This document shows positions 53,399 to 61,055 of a DNA stretch of 64,000 bases, one piece after another (within the stretch, counting starts at the first letter, position 1; each line of letters begins with the position of its first letter). The position numbers were made by a program, and so were the translations under genes. This DNA comes from Chitinophaga sp. S165 (lineage in GTDB: Bacteria > Bacteroidota > Bacteroidia > Chitinophagales > Chitinophagaceae), in assembly GCF_003182155.1 (NCBI RefSeq), contig NZ_QGTG01000003.1:496001-560000 (forward strand). The letters are read 5' to 3'. The notes below the pieces were generated by a model. It searched no databases. It had not been told where the DNA came from and was given only the letters and a program-made list of their open reading frames with translations.

Positions 53399-54373
53399 TT
53401 ATTGTTTAGGCTTTTTCGGCTGTTGGATCTCTTCGTTGATCTCTTCCGCCGTACGAGGCTTTGTTAGTCTCTTTTGTTTCTGATTCATTGGCTCCGGTAC
53501 GGGAACTTTACCCTGAGGGAGTGCATCGTTGAATACTTTTTCGATGTGCACCCATTTTCCTGCTTTCCATTTAAATCCTTCATAGTCCAGGTCGGGTACG
53601 AAGGTGGAAGGTTTGGAGGGCTGATTACTTTCCGAGATGAGATGATCGTATACGATCATGTCCATTTCTGCATTGTAGCTCATGCTGATGGTTGCTTCTT
53701 TCTTAAACTCCAGGATGAAGCGGTTACGTGTCTTTTTCGGAACAGTATCTTCTGCAAAGCTGAAGAAAGGGCCACCGAATACAGGCTCTCCATCTTTAAA
53801 CGTCAGCATATCCAGCAGTTTCTTCTGGCTACGGACATTGTTAGGGTCCCAGCCGAAGAGGGTGTAATAGTTCTTATTAAAATAGCGGCGTTGCAGAATC
53901 TTATAGTAAAGACAGCCATACCAGTTCTTGGTACCGGCAATGGTGTCAGTATTGTTCATATAATCGGAATAGTCGAACAGGGGGAACAGTTTCAGTTCTC
54001 CACTGTCAGTTCTCATCTGTATAGCGCCGTAGTGATGGTAGAAGCTTGTTTCCTGTTCCAGGCCCCAGCTGAAGATCCGGAAGGTACTGTCTGCCGGGTA
54101 CTGGATCGATATTGTAACCAGGGAATCGAACTTAAAGTCGAATGAGCCAGGCGTTTTCAGTGCTTGTACCAGTTGCGGAATAAAACGGTCATTGGCCTCC
54201 TGCCTGGTGGCTTCATCCCTGCCTCTCAGGATGAGTGCAGAAAGGACCTGCAGGGAATCCTGGCGGGAACGCAGGACAGCTTCGTTAGCAGGGCTTATCC
54301 TTACGCGTTGGGCTTTCAGCCCGGTAAACGTGCAGAGAGTACAGCATAACAATAGAAGACAGGCTCTGATCAT
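53399..54373 (-). CDS. Secreted protein of unknown function
   Basis: I do not recognise this 324-residue protein. A signal peptide (residues 4-21, ending LKAQ) is followed by helical ISPANEAVLRSRQDSLQVL and a beta-rich middle with FRIFSWGLEQETSFYHHYG and NWYGCLYYKILQRRYFNKNYYTLFGWDP. The C-terminal 50 residues are basic and Pro-rich. Proteins of this type occur in many Bacteroidota without known role. It is separated from gmhB by 57 bp with a candidate promoter. Confidence 0.75.
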   Translation of the reverse strand: MIRACLLLLCCTLCTFTGLKAQRVRISPANEAVLRSRQDSLQVLSALILRGRDEATRQEANDRFIPQLVQALKTPGSFDFKFDSLVTISIQYPADSTFRIFSWGLEQETSFYHHYGAIQMRTDSGELKLFPLFDYSDYMNNTDTIAGTKNWYGCLYYKILQRRYFNKNYYTLFGWDPNNVRSQKKLLDMLTFKDGEPVFGGPFFSFAEDTVPKKTRNRFILEFKKEATISMSYNAEMDMIVYDHLISESNQPSKPSTFVPDLDYEGFKWKAGKWVHIEKVFNDALPQGKVPVPEPMNQKQKRLTKPRTAEEINEEIQQPKKPKQ

Positions 54374-54425
54374 AATTTTATTTGAAATGAAAACTTTATC
54401 TACAGGCTTATTACGTTATATGACA

Positions 54426-54433
54426 CAAAATTA
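54426..54433 (-). promoter_or_regulatory. Candidate -7 element TAATTTTG for the secreted unknown gene
   Basis: Exact TAnnTTTG match on the minus strand, overlapping the gmhB stop. No well-spaced TTG upstream. Confidence 0.33.
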
Positions 54434-54970
54434 TTGTATGATCTCCAAAAATTCCATTAACCCCTTGCAGCGGTAATCCATCAATGGATGGGGGAACGGC
54501 AGGTCGGGTTTGGTAGAGGGGATGAATACGGTGGTCATTCCCTTGTCTTTACCGAATTTCATGTCGCTCAATGTATTACCTACCATGATGGACCTGGAAA
54601 AATCGATCTCCGGGAAGTCGGCTTTGGCCTGCACGGCCATGCCTTCATTCGGTTTGCGGCAGGGGCTATCGTTGTCAATGTCAGGGCAATGGTAGATCTT
54701 ATCTATCCTGCCGCCCTGGGCTGTAATGACTTCCAGCATGTTTGCATGAATGTCGTTCAATCCTTTTTCTGTCAGAAGTCCCCGTCCGATGCAGCGCTGA
54801 TTGGTGACCATTACGATCCTCCCAAATTTCGCTGCAAGGGCAGGCAAAGCGGTAAGCACACCTTCTTCAAAGCGGAACATATCCCAGCTGAGCACATAAC
54901 CGTCTTTTATCTCGTTGTTGATCACCCCATCCCTGTCCAGGAATAATGTCCATGAAGCATCAATATGCAT
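54431..54970 (-). CDS. gmhB: HAD-IIIA phosphatase GmhB-like
   Basis: Should remove the 7-phosphate from D-glycero-alpha-D-manno-heptose 1,7-bisphosphate. The 179-residue HAD protein has the nucleophile motif FLDRDGVIN, VTNQ, CRKPNEGM (Lys motif) and VGNTLSDMKFGKDKG. The usual last Asp pair is partly changed (Asn in VGN). The zinc-binding Cys/His set of E. coli GmhB is reduced to two Cys, so zinc may not bind. Last gene of the heptose operon, 17 bp after hddC. Confidence 0.85.
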   Translation of the reverse strand: MHIDASWTLFLDRDGVINNEIKDGYVLSWDMFRFEEGVLTALPALAAKFGRIVMVTNQRCIGRGLLTEKGLNDIHANMLEVITAQGGRIDKIYHCPDIDNDSPCRKPNEGMAVQAKADFPEIDFSRSIMVGNTLSDMKFGKDKGMTTVFIPSTKPDLPFPHPLMDYRCKGLMEFLEIIQ

Positions 54971-54987
54971 AATCTTTCATTGCAGGT

Positions 54988-55683
54988 TTAAGAACGGAAA
55001 TCTGTTTGTACCTGCTCGTAGTCTGCCGGAATTCCGATATCGATAAAATATGTTTCACTGATAAATCCGTAGAGCTGTCCGTTTTTCACTTCCGGTTCCA
55101 GCACTTCTTTTTCGAAGGAGAACTGTGTGGGCAGCTGAAGGCTTTCCAGGTATTGTTTTGACGTCAGGTATACGCCTCCGTTGATCAGTCCTTCGTCACA
55201 GTATTTCTTTTCCAGGAAAGCGGTGATACGTGCGTCCTGGTCCAGTTGCACGCTGCCATAGCGTTCAAACTGCTGCATGGGCTTCAATGCCAGTGACAGT
55301 TTGCTTTGCGCCTGCTTATGGAAGTTGTAGAAAGCTGGGAGCGATACATCAAAGAACGTATCTCCGTTCACGATAAAACACTCGTTTTCTTTCAGATGCG
55401 AAACGGCATTTAAGATAGCGCCACCGGTACCAAGCGGCTCTGCTTCGATAGCGTAGGAGAGCTCTAACGGTAAACCAGCCTGTTCACACCATTCAATGAC
55501 CTGTTCCGATTTATATCCCAGCGAGAGTACGACATGTGTAATGCCTTGTTTGATGAGATATTGCAGCAGATAATACAGGAAGGGTTTATCGTTTACAGGA
55601 GCCATGCATTTGGGCTTATCGGCCACCACGCTACGAAGGCGGGTACCTAATCCGCCGGCCAGTACTATACATTCCCGGATCAT
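54988..55683 (-). CDS. hddC: D-glycero-alpha-D-manno-heptose 1-phosphate guanylyltransferase-like
   Basis: Nucleotidyltransferase of 231 residues, expected to link GTP to heptose 1-phosphate. The signature AGGLGTRLRSVVADKPKCM binds the nucleotide; FIVNGDTFFDV supplies the catalytic Asp; LKPMQQFERYGSV and YFIDIGIPADYEQ complete the fold. The start overlaps the gmhA stop by 4 bp. The guanylyl (not adenylyl) choice comes from the gene set, not from a residue that I can point to. Confidence 0.85.
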   Translation of the reverse strand: MIRECIVLAGGLGTRLRSVVADKPKCMAPVNDKPFLYYLLQYLIKQGITHVVLSLGYKSEQVIEWCEQAGLPLELSYAIEAEPLGTGGAILNAVSHLKENECFIVNGDTFFDVSLPAFYNFHKQAQSKLSLALKPMQQFERYGSVQLDQDARITAFLEKKYCDEGLINGGVYLTSKQYLESLQLPTQFSFEKEVLEPEVKNGQLYGFISETYFIDIGIPADYEQVQTDFRS

Positions 55684-56270
55684 GCGAAGAGATTATTTTC
55701 TACGATCTCACAGATGATATGTCCGACGGTGATATGTGACTCCTGGATACGGGGTGTATCGGAAGAAGGCATATTCAGCAGATAATCGCTGTCGTCTTTC
55801 ATTTTACCACCGGATTGGCCGGTCATGCTTACGACGATCATGCCTTTACCTTTAGCTACTTTGTAAGCTTCAAGGATATTGGCGGAATTGCCGGAAGTAG
55901 ATATGCCTACCAGTACATCGCCTGGCTGGCCGATACCACGCAGAATGCGGGCATACACCTGGTCGTAACCATAGTCATTGCCTACAGCGGTGAGGTAGGA
56001 AGTATTACAGTGAAGTGCTTCAGCGTACAGCGGCGTTCTATCTTTATAAAAACGGCCGGAGAATTCTGCCGCCAGGTGTTGTGCATCTGCTGCACTGCCG
56101 CCATTACCGCAGAAGAGGATCTTATGACCCTGTTGCAGGCTGGAGGTTATCACTGCGGCTACCTGCTGGATGGTATTTACGAGTCTTTCGTCCTGGCAGA
56201 TGGCTTGTTTTACAGCAATGCTTTCCTGTATTGTTTTGATGATATTGTTCGTCATAGAATAAGTCTCCAT
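55680..56270 (-). CDS. gmhA: Phosphoheptose isomerase
   Basis: Turns sedoheptulose 7-phosphate into D-glycero-D-manno-heptose 7-phosphate, the first step of heptose synthesis. The 196-residue SIS-domain protein has GNGGSAADAQHLAAEFSGRF, ALHCNTSYLTAVGNDYG and GISTSGNSANIL. The ATG at 56255 (MTNNIIKTIQ) is an alternative start. Gap to hddA is 14 bp and the 3' end overlaps hddC by 4 bp, so these are translated together. Confidence 0.94.
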   Translation of the reverse strand: METYSMTNNIIKTIQESIAVKQAICQDERLVNTIQQVAAVITSSLQQGHKILFCGNGGSAADAQHLAAEFSGRFYKDRTPLYAEALHCNTSYLTAVGNDYGYDQVYARILRGIGQPGDVLVGISTSGNSANILEAYKVAKGKGMIVVSMTGQSGGKMKDDSDYLLNMPSSDTPRIQESHITVGHIICEIVENNLFA

Positions 56271-56284
56271 TTGTTGTTAAAGGA

Positions 56285-57304
56285 TCAGATGCACCAGCTA
56301 TTGATCCCGTTGTGCGTGAAATGATAACGTTTTACGTCGCCACCGAAGGTTTTCAGGGCTTCTACCACCTTATAGCGGGAGTTGCCCCGGCAATAGAAGA
56401 TCATGAAACCACCGCCACCTGCGCCGGAGATCTTTCCGCCTGAAGCGCCTGCGCGTTTGGCAGCTTCGTAGATATCATCCAGCTGTGAGTTGGTAATACC
56501 TTTCGCCATGTTCTTTTTATGCTGGAAACCAAAATCAAGGATCTCGCCAATTTTGTCGATGCTGCCACGAAGGAGTGCTTCCTTCATCATCACTGCCTGC
56601 TCTTTCAGGTGGTGCATAGCCTCAATGGAGGCTTCTTTCTTCTCGTGCACGTTCTTTTGCTGTTCGGAAATAATACTGCTGGACAAGCGGCTGGTGGAGG
56701 TATAGTATAACACCAGGTTGTTTTCCAGTTCGTCCAGGTATTTCTCCTTTATGCGGAGGGGATTCACGATCACTTTATCGCCGTCATAGAACTCCATGAA
56801 GTTTACGCCGCCAAAGGTAGCTGCGTATTGGTCCTGTTTGCCTCCTGCCTGTTTCAGGTCTTCTCTTTCAATTGCGTAGGCGAGGTGTGCCATATCATAT
56901 TCTCCCAGGGGAAGTTTCAGCCATTCAGCAAAAGCGCCCAGGACAGCCACCACCAGGGTAGAGGAAGTACCCAAACCGGAACCGGCAGGTGCATCTACGA
57001 AGGTGGTCAGTTTAAATCCGGAAGGGATCCCGTAATCTTTGGCTACCCGGTTGATCACTCCTTTCAGGATATCCAGTTTACCGTCGATCGGGAGGGGAAA
57101 GGTAGCTTCACAAGTGAGTGTTTCACCTCTGTCAGCACATTCGAACAGGACTTTTTTATCAGCGATAGGTTCTATTGATGCGCGTGCATAGAGCGAAATA
57201 GTGGCATTCAGGATAGCTCCCCCGTACATATCCGAGTAAGGGCTTACATCTGTTCCGCCTCCGGCCAGGCCAATGCGTAATGGTGCTTTGCTACGATAAA
57301 TCAC
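56285..57304 (-). CDS. hddA: D-glycero-alpha-D-manno-heptose 7-phosphate kinase-like
   Basis: GHMP-family kinase of 339 residues, expected to phosphorylate the 1-position of heptose 7-phosphate with alpha configuration. The N-terminal motif is APLRIGLAGGGTDVSPY, the phosphate loop is PAGSGLGTSSTLVVA, and the last motif is GAGGGGFMIFYC. It is first in the operon hddA-gmhA-hddC-gmhB, the complete route to GDP-D-glycero-alpha-D-manno-heptose. Confidence 0.9.
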   Translation of the reverse strand: MIYRSKAPLRIGLAGGGTDVSPYSDMYGGAILNATISLYARASIEPIADKKVLFECADRGETLTCEATFPLPIDGKLDILKGVINRVAKDYGIPSGFKLTTFVDAPAGSGLGTSSTLVVAVLGAFAEWLKLPLGEYDMAHLAYAIEREDLKQAGGKQDQYAATFGGVNFMEFYDGDKVIVNPLRIKEKYLDELENNLVLYYTSTSRLSSSIISEQQKNVHEKKEASIEAMHHLKEQAVMMKEALLRGSIDKIGEILDFGFQHKKNMAKGITNSQLDDIYEAAKRAGASGGKISGAGGGGFMIFYCRGNSRYKVVEALKTFGGDVKRYHFTHNGINSWCI

Positions 57305-57522
57305 AGTAATTCCGTTTTTATAAGTGCTGCAAGATAAAACAATTGGGAATGCATATGAGCCTATATTGTTTAAAAGAAGTTAAAATATATCATATGTATG
57401 GCTGGATGAGTTTTCAGAGCTGTGGGAGCGGGGGCATTGACTGTTTTTATGGTTATGGCGATCATGTTTAATGGTTACCGGACAAATTGCGTTCCCGTTG
57501 GATTGTATTGCGGGACCAATCA

Positions 57523-57764
57523 CGTTTCCCCGGGGTTGGCGTCCCGTAATTCATTGCGCGGTTGTCATTGATATTTCGTTTCCCCGGGGCCGCCAATGGT
57601 TGCCATCCCGACGGTTAAATGGTTTAACACCATTCGCAAATGATTCCGATCGTATTCATTTCATCATGGAATTGGATCCCATAATCCATTACGCGGTTGC
57701 CATTGATATTTCGTTTCCCGGGGTTGACACCCCGCGCTACAAACAAGGGAACCCCTAGCGGGGT
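57523..57764. repeat. GC-rich interspersed repeat, partly duplicated
   Basis: A 43-44 bp unit is found at 57546-57589 and 57681-57723 with few differences, and a third partial copy at 57523-57540. The sequence ends with hairpins GGGGTTGACACCCC and ACCCCTAGCGGGGT (57751-57764). It lies in the 1-kb gap after hddA, where I see no gene. Confidence 0.7.
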
Positions 57765-57870
57765 CCTATAGGTGTGGTATTGACCTGATGTTTGCCCATT
57801 TTTACGATGGAGGATTTCTATCGTTTTATCGGCGTCTTATCCTTGTGTACAGGGTCTTTTCTCGCTTCGT

Positions 57871-57988
57871 CCATATCGCTTTACCGTCACTTCCATATCA
57901 TTTTAGGGGCATCTCTATATCGAAAGGATATACAGATGACGGTAAAGTGACGGCCAGATGACGGTTTCGCGATATGGAGATATAGAGA
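57871..57988. repeat. Region with several interlocking inverted repeats
   Basis: CCATATCGC (57871-57879) pairs with GCGATATGG (57969-57977); TTTACCGTCA (57880-57889) with TGACGGTAAA (57937-57946); and TCTCTATATC (57912-57921) with GATATAGAGA (57979-57988). The pairs are nested and cross, so they cannot all form at once. Confidence 0.6.
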
Positions 57989-58056
57989 CCAGAGTATATT
58001 CAGAGCAGGTTTGAACTGATTTAACGGCCTGAATATTATCCGCAATGAGGAAGGAA

Positions 58057-58284
58057 CCTGGGATAAGGGAAGTACGCTTTAAATAGGCCTTATACAGGGC
58101 GTATACATGACGTATAGGTGGAGTTGAGTTGGACCTGAGATAAGAGAAGTACGCTTTAAACATGCCTCATACAGGGCGTAAACATGACGTATAGGTGGAG
58201 TTGAGTTGGACGTGAGATAAGGGAAGTACGCTTTAAACATGCCTTATACAGGGCGTATATATATAGTATAGGTGGAGTTGGGGC
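58057..58284. repeat. Three tandem 77-bp repeats
   Basis: Units start at 58057, 58134 and 58211, with the same 77-bp period and few differences; the third is cut short or diverged after about 60 bp. The core is GTACGCTTTAAACATGCC and GACGTATAGGTGGAGTTG. A diverged, inverted relative is at 22889-22955. There are no spacers, so this is not a CRISPR array. Confidence 0.8.
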
Positions 58285-58288
58285 GAAA

Positions 58289-58313
58289 TAAAGGTGGACC
58301 AGCGGCCCACCTT
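58289..58313 (-). terminator. Terminator of the glycosyltransferase operon
   Basis: Stem AAGGTGG (58291-58297) with CCACCTT (58307-58313), with a T-rich run on the minus strand, about 10 bp after the GT4 stop. Confidence 0.7.
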
Positions 58314-58322
58314 ATGAAGTTC

Positions 58323-59456
58323 TTATTTGCTGGCAACCAGTTTATGGATTTCCGCAGCCAGGCGTTCCCATGAGTACTGTTTTTTCTCAATATGGATAGC
58401 CGCGGTCATGTCGGCTTCCCGGTTGTCGCGATAATATTTTTCGATAGCAGCGGCAATATCGGCAGGTTCGGGTTCACACTGGAAGCCTACGATATTGTCG
58501 GGGACCATTTCTACCAATCCACCTACCCGGGTTACTACCATGGGCTTCTCGAAATGGTAGGCGATCTGGGAGATGCCGCTCTGGGTGGCACTTTTATAGG
58601 GCTGTACCACCAGGTCGGCTGCGCAGAAGTAGTTCTTGACAGCATCGTTAGGGATGAAGTCGGTATGCATGAGCACTTTATCTCCTAACCGGAGTTCTTC
58701 CAGCAGCTGATGATAAGGGGCGGCATCTTCATAGAACTCTCCGGCAACGATGAGGCGTACGTCGAGCTGTTTCATCCGCTCATCGGCCATAGCGCGGAGC
58801 AGGAGGTCCAGCCCTTTATACTGGCGGATGAAGCCGAAGAAGAGGATGTATTTTTTGTCCTGTTCCAGTTTCAGCTGTTCCCTGGCCACTGATTTAGATA
58901 CGGGGGTACCGTAGTTGTCGTAGATCGGGTGGGGGATCAGGGAGGCTGGTTTGCCTGGTTCAAACAGCCGGAGGTCGTCCAATACGGATTGGCTCATGGC
59001 GATGAAGGCATCCACTGGTTTAAGGAAGTATTTGGTGAAGGGGATGTCCCCTGCTCTTTTTTCGTGTGGTATGACGTTATCGAGGATAGACACCACCCTG
59101 GTATTTTTGCCTTTGCCCAGGCGGATAAGGGAGCCGAGGCAAGGTCCCATCAGGGGGAGCCAGTATTTGGTAACGATCAGGTCAGGTTTCCATTTACGGA
59201 TCATCCGGCCCACTTTCAGCCAGTTCAGCGGATTGACGGAATTGATCAGCCGGCGGATGCGCAGGTGCGGAGGAGCAGGTTCGGTGGCATACTGGCTTTT
59301 ACCGGGGAACAGGAAGGAGGGATACTGTACGGTAAATGTCCAGATCTCTACTTCTGCCTCCTTTTGCAGTTCTTCCGCCAGCCTTTCATTGTAGGCGGCA
59401 AGTCCGCCCCTGTAGGGCCATGCCGGTCCGAGAAAGAGGATTTTCTTTTTACCCAT
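58323..59456 (-). CDS. GT4-family glycosyltransferase
   Basis: A 377-residue GT-B type transferase. N-terminal Rossmann start KILFLGPAWPYRGGLAAYNERL; middle KYILFFGFIRQYKGLDLLLR; C-terminal donor-binding QPYKSATQSGISQIAYHFEKP and VGGLVEMV. The sugar and acceptor are unknown. It follows the GT2 gene by only 6 bp and is the last of the four-gene minus-strand operon. A surface polysaccharide role is likely given the heptose genes nearby. Confidence 0.9.
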   Translation of the reverse strand: MGKKKILFLGPAWPYRGGLAAYNERLAEELQKEAEVEIWTFTVQYPSFLFPGKSQYATEPAPPHLRIRRLINSVNPLNWLKVGRMIRKWKPDLIVTKYWLPLMGPCLGSLIRLGKGKNTRVVSILDNVIPHEKRAGDIPFTKYFLKPVDAFIAMSQSVLDDLRLFEPGKPASLIPHPIYDNYGTPVSKSVAREQLKLEQDKKYILFFGFIRQYKGLDLLLRAMADERMKQLDVRLIVAGEFYEDAAPYHQLLEELRLGDKVLMHTDFIPNDAVKNYFCAADLVVQPYKSATQSGISQIAYHFEKPMVVTRVGGLVEMVPDNIVGFQCEPEPADIAAAIEKYYRDNREADMTAAIHIEKKQYSWERLAAEIHKLVASK

Positions 59457-59462
59457 CTGCTA

Positions 59463-60422
59463 TTATTTGGTACGGTCCAGGATTGTTTCCACGAGATATT
59501 CATTCCTTTCAGGGGCGTTCCTGGTAACCAGTTCGCCGATGAAGCCGGCAAGGAATAACTGTGACCCGATGATCATGGCCAGCAGCGCGAGGAAAAAGAT
59601 AGGGCGTTCGGTCATTTTATACTGGGAGTAGATGATCTTCTCTATTGCCAGGTATAATGCGATCCCGAAACCCAGGATGAAGGAAAAGGTACCCAGGGCC
59701 CCAAAAAGGTGCATAGGACGCTTTCCGAACTTACTGATGAACATGATGGACGCCAGGTCCAGGAAGCCGTTAATAAAGCGTTCCAGGCCAAATTTTGACG
59801 TACCATACTTGCGGGCGCGGTGTTCCACCACTTTCTCACCGATATTCCTGAAACCGTTCCATTTAGCGATAACAGGGATATAGCGGTGCATTTCTCCATA
59901 TACCTCAATGCTCTTGATGACCTTTTTGCGGTAGGATTTAAGACCGCAGTTCATGTCATGGAGCTTCACGCCGCTCATGCGGGTGGTAGTATAGTTATAT
60001 AATTTGGATGGAAGATTTTTAGTCAGGGCGCTATCATAGCGTTTTTTCTTCCAGCCGCTGACAAGGTCGTATTTATCCTCCTTTATCATGCGGTAGAGTT
60101 CCGGTATTTCGTCCGGGCTATCCTGCAGGTCGGCATCCATAGTGATGATCACATCGCCCTGGGCGGCCCTGAACCCTTCATTGAGGGCAGCGGATTTGCC
60201 GTAGTTACGCTGGAACTTAATGCCTTTCACATTCGGATTGGCTGCTGCCAGTTGCTGGATGATATTCCAGGAATTATCAGTGCTGCCATCATCTATCATC
60301 CATACCTCATATGAGTATTGATGTTCCTGCATGACACGGTCAATCCAGGCGGCCAGTTCGGGCAGTGATTCTTCTTCGTTTTTTAAAGGAACGATAACGG
60401 AAATATCCATGTTGTATAACAA
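59463..60422 (-). CDS. GT2-family glycosyltransferase with C-terminal membrane helices
   Basis: A 319-residue DPM1/GtrB-like enzyme. GT-A start VIVPLKNEEESLPELAAWID, DDGSTDNSW, the metal DxD in TMDADLQDSPDEI, and a C-terminal part with two membrane helices (about residues 232-254 and 265-288). Proteins of this form attach a sugar to polyprenyl phosphate. The ATG at 60410 (residue 5) is an alternative start. Second-last gene in the operon. Confidence 0.9.
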   Translation of the reverse strand: MLYNMDISVIVPLKNEEESLPELAAWIDRVMQEHQYSYEVWMIDDGSTDNSWNIIQQLAAANPNVKGIKFQRNYGKSAALNEGFRAAQGDVIITMDADLQDSPDEIPELYRMIKEDKYDLVSGWKKKRYDSALTKNLPSKLYNYTTTRMSGVKLHDMNCGLKSYRKKVIKSIEVYGEMHRYIPVIAKWNGFRNIGEKVVEHRARKYGTSKFGLERFINGFLDLASIMFISKFGKRPMHLFGALGTFSFILGFGIALYLAIEKIIYSQYKMTERPIFFLALLAMIIGSQLFLAGFIGELVTRNAPERNEYLVETILDRTK

Positions 60423-60461
60423 ATGTGTTTAGGATGCTTTTCTATCTAATTAAGTGCCAAT

Positions 60462-61037
60462 CTATGCAACACGCTTTTTACGGATCACAACTGCCAGGAT
60501 TGCGGCCAGGACAAAGTCCAGGAAGAGCCCTGTAAGGTAAGATAACATACTTGCCACGAAGGTCAGGCTGTAATCCTGCTGTTTCAGTTTCGTCAGCTGA
60601 TCTTTCAGGTCAGCATCTGTTACTCCTTGCGGATGTTGCTCCGCTTCCATTTGCTCAATACTTTTGATATCAGCGGCTTTCATACGGGCTGGTAGTTCCG
60701 GGTCAACGTAGTTGGCGACAATATAGATAAACAGGGTACCGACCAGGGTCCCTATCACAAATGTGATAAAAATAGGTTGCAGGGCTTCTTTAAAACCAAT
60801 ATATCCGCCAGCCCTCTTTTTTTGCTCTAAACCAGCCAGTAAGCCTGTTATGGCACAAATAAAAAGCTGGATAAAGTTAAATTTCAGGCTGAAAAGGGTT
60901 TGTTGATCGGTAAGGTATAGTACAATACCGGCCAGGATGATCACAATGCCAGCAATGATTCCCCATTTAATACCGGGATTAGGATATGATGCATTACTCA
61001 ATTTAATACCAGGATTAGGATATGATGCATTACTCAT
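60462..61037 (-). CDS. DUF4199 membrane protein with duplicated N-terminus
   Basis: A 191-residue membrane protein with four hydrophobic helices (about residues 25-45, 53-70, 88-110 and 160-185), matching DUF4199, a Bacteroidota family of unknown function. The first 24 residues are two copies of SNASYPNPGIK, coded by a 36-bp direct repeat. A start at the ATG at 61037 gives both; a shorter start would have to use the TTG at 61001. It lies 18 bp from the dihydroorotase-like gene. Confidence 0.78.
   Translation of the reverse strand: MSNASYPNPGIKLSNASYPNPGIKWGIIAGIVIILAGIVLYLTDQQTLFSLKFNFIQLFICAITGLLAGLEQKKRAGGYIGFKEALQPIFITFVIGTLVGTLFIYIVANYVDPELPARMKAADIKSIEQMEAEQHPQGVTDADLKDQLTKLKQQDYSLTFVASMLSYLTGLFLDFVLAAILAVVIRKKRVA
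60965..61036 (-). repeat. 36-bp tandem duplication inside the DUF4199 gene
   Basis: 60965-61000 and 61001-61036 differ at one base. The duplication keeps the frame and adds 12 residues at the N-terminus, before the first membrane helix. It looks recent. Confidence 0.9.
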
Positions 61038-61055
61038 AGTACACGAATGACTTTT

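Noticed and set aside
53474..54145. 223-residue plus-strand frame opposite the secreted unknown protein
   Set aside because: Antisense shadow; the minus-strand protein has a good signal peptide and the bidirectional terminator suits convergent genes.
58057..58284. CRISPR-like array
   Set aside because: The 77-bp units are directly joined without unique spacers and there are no cas genes.
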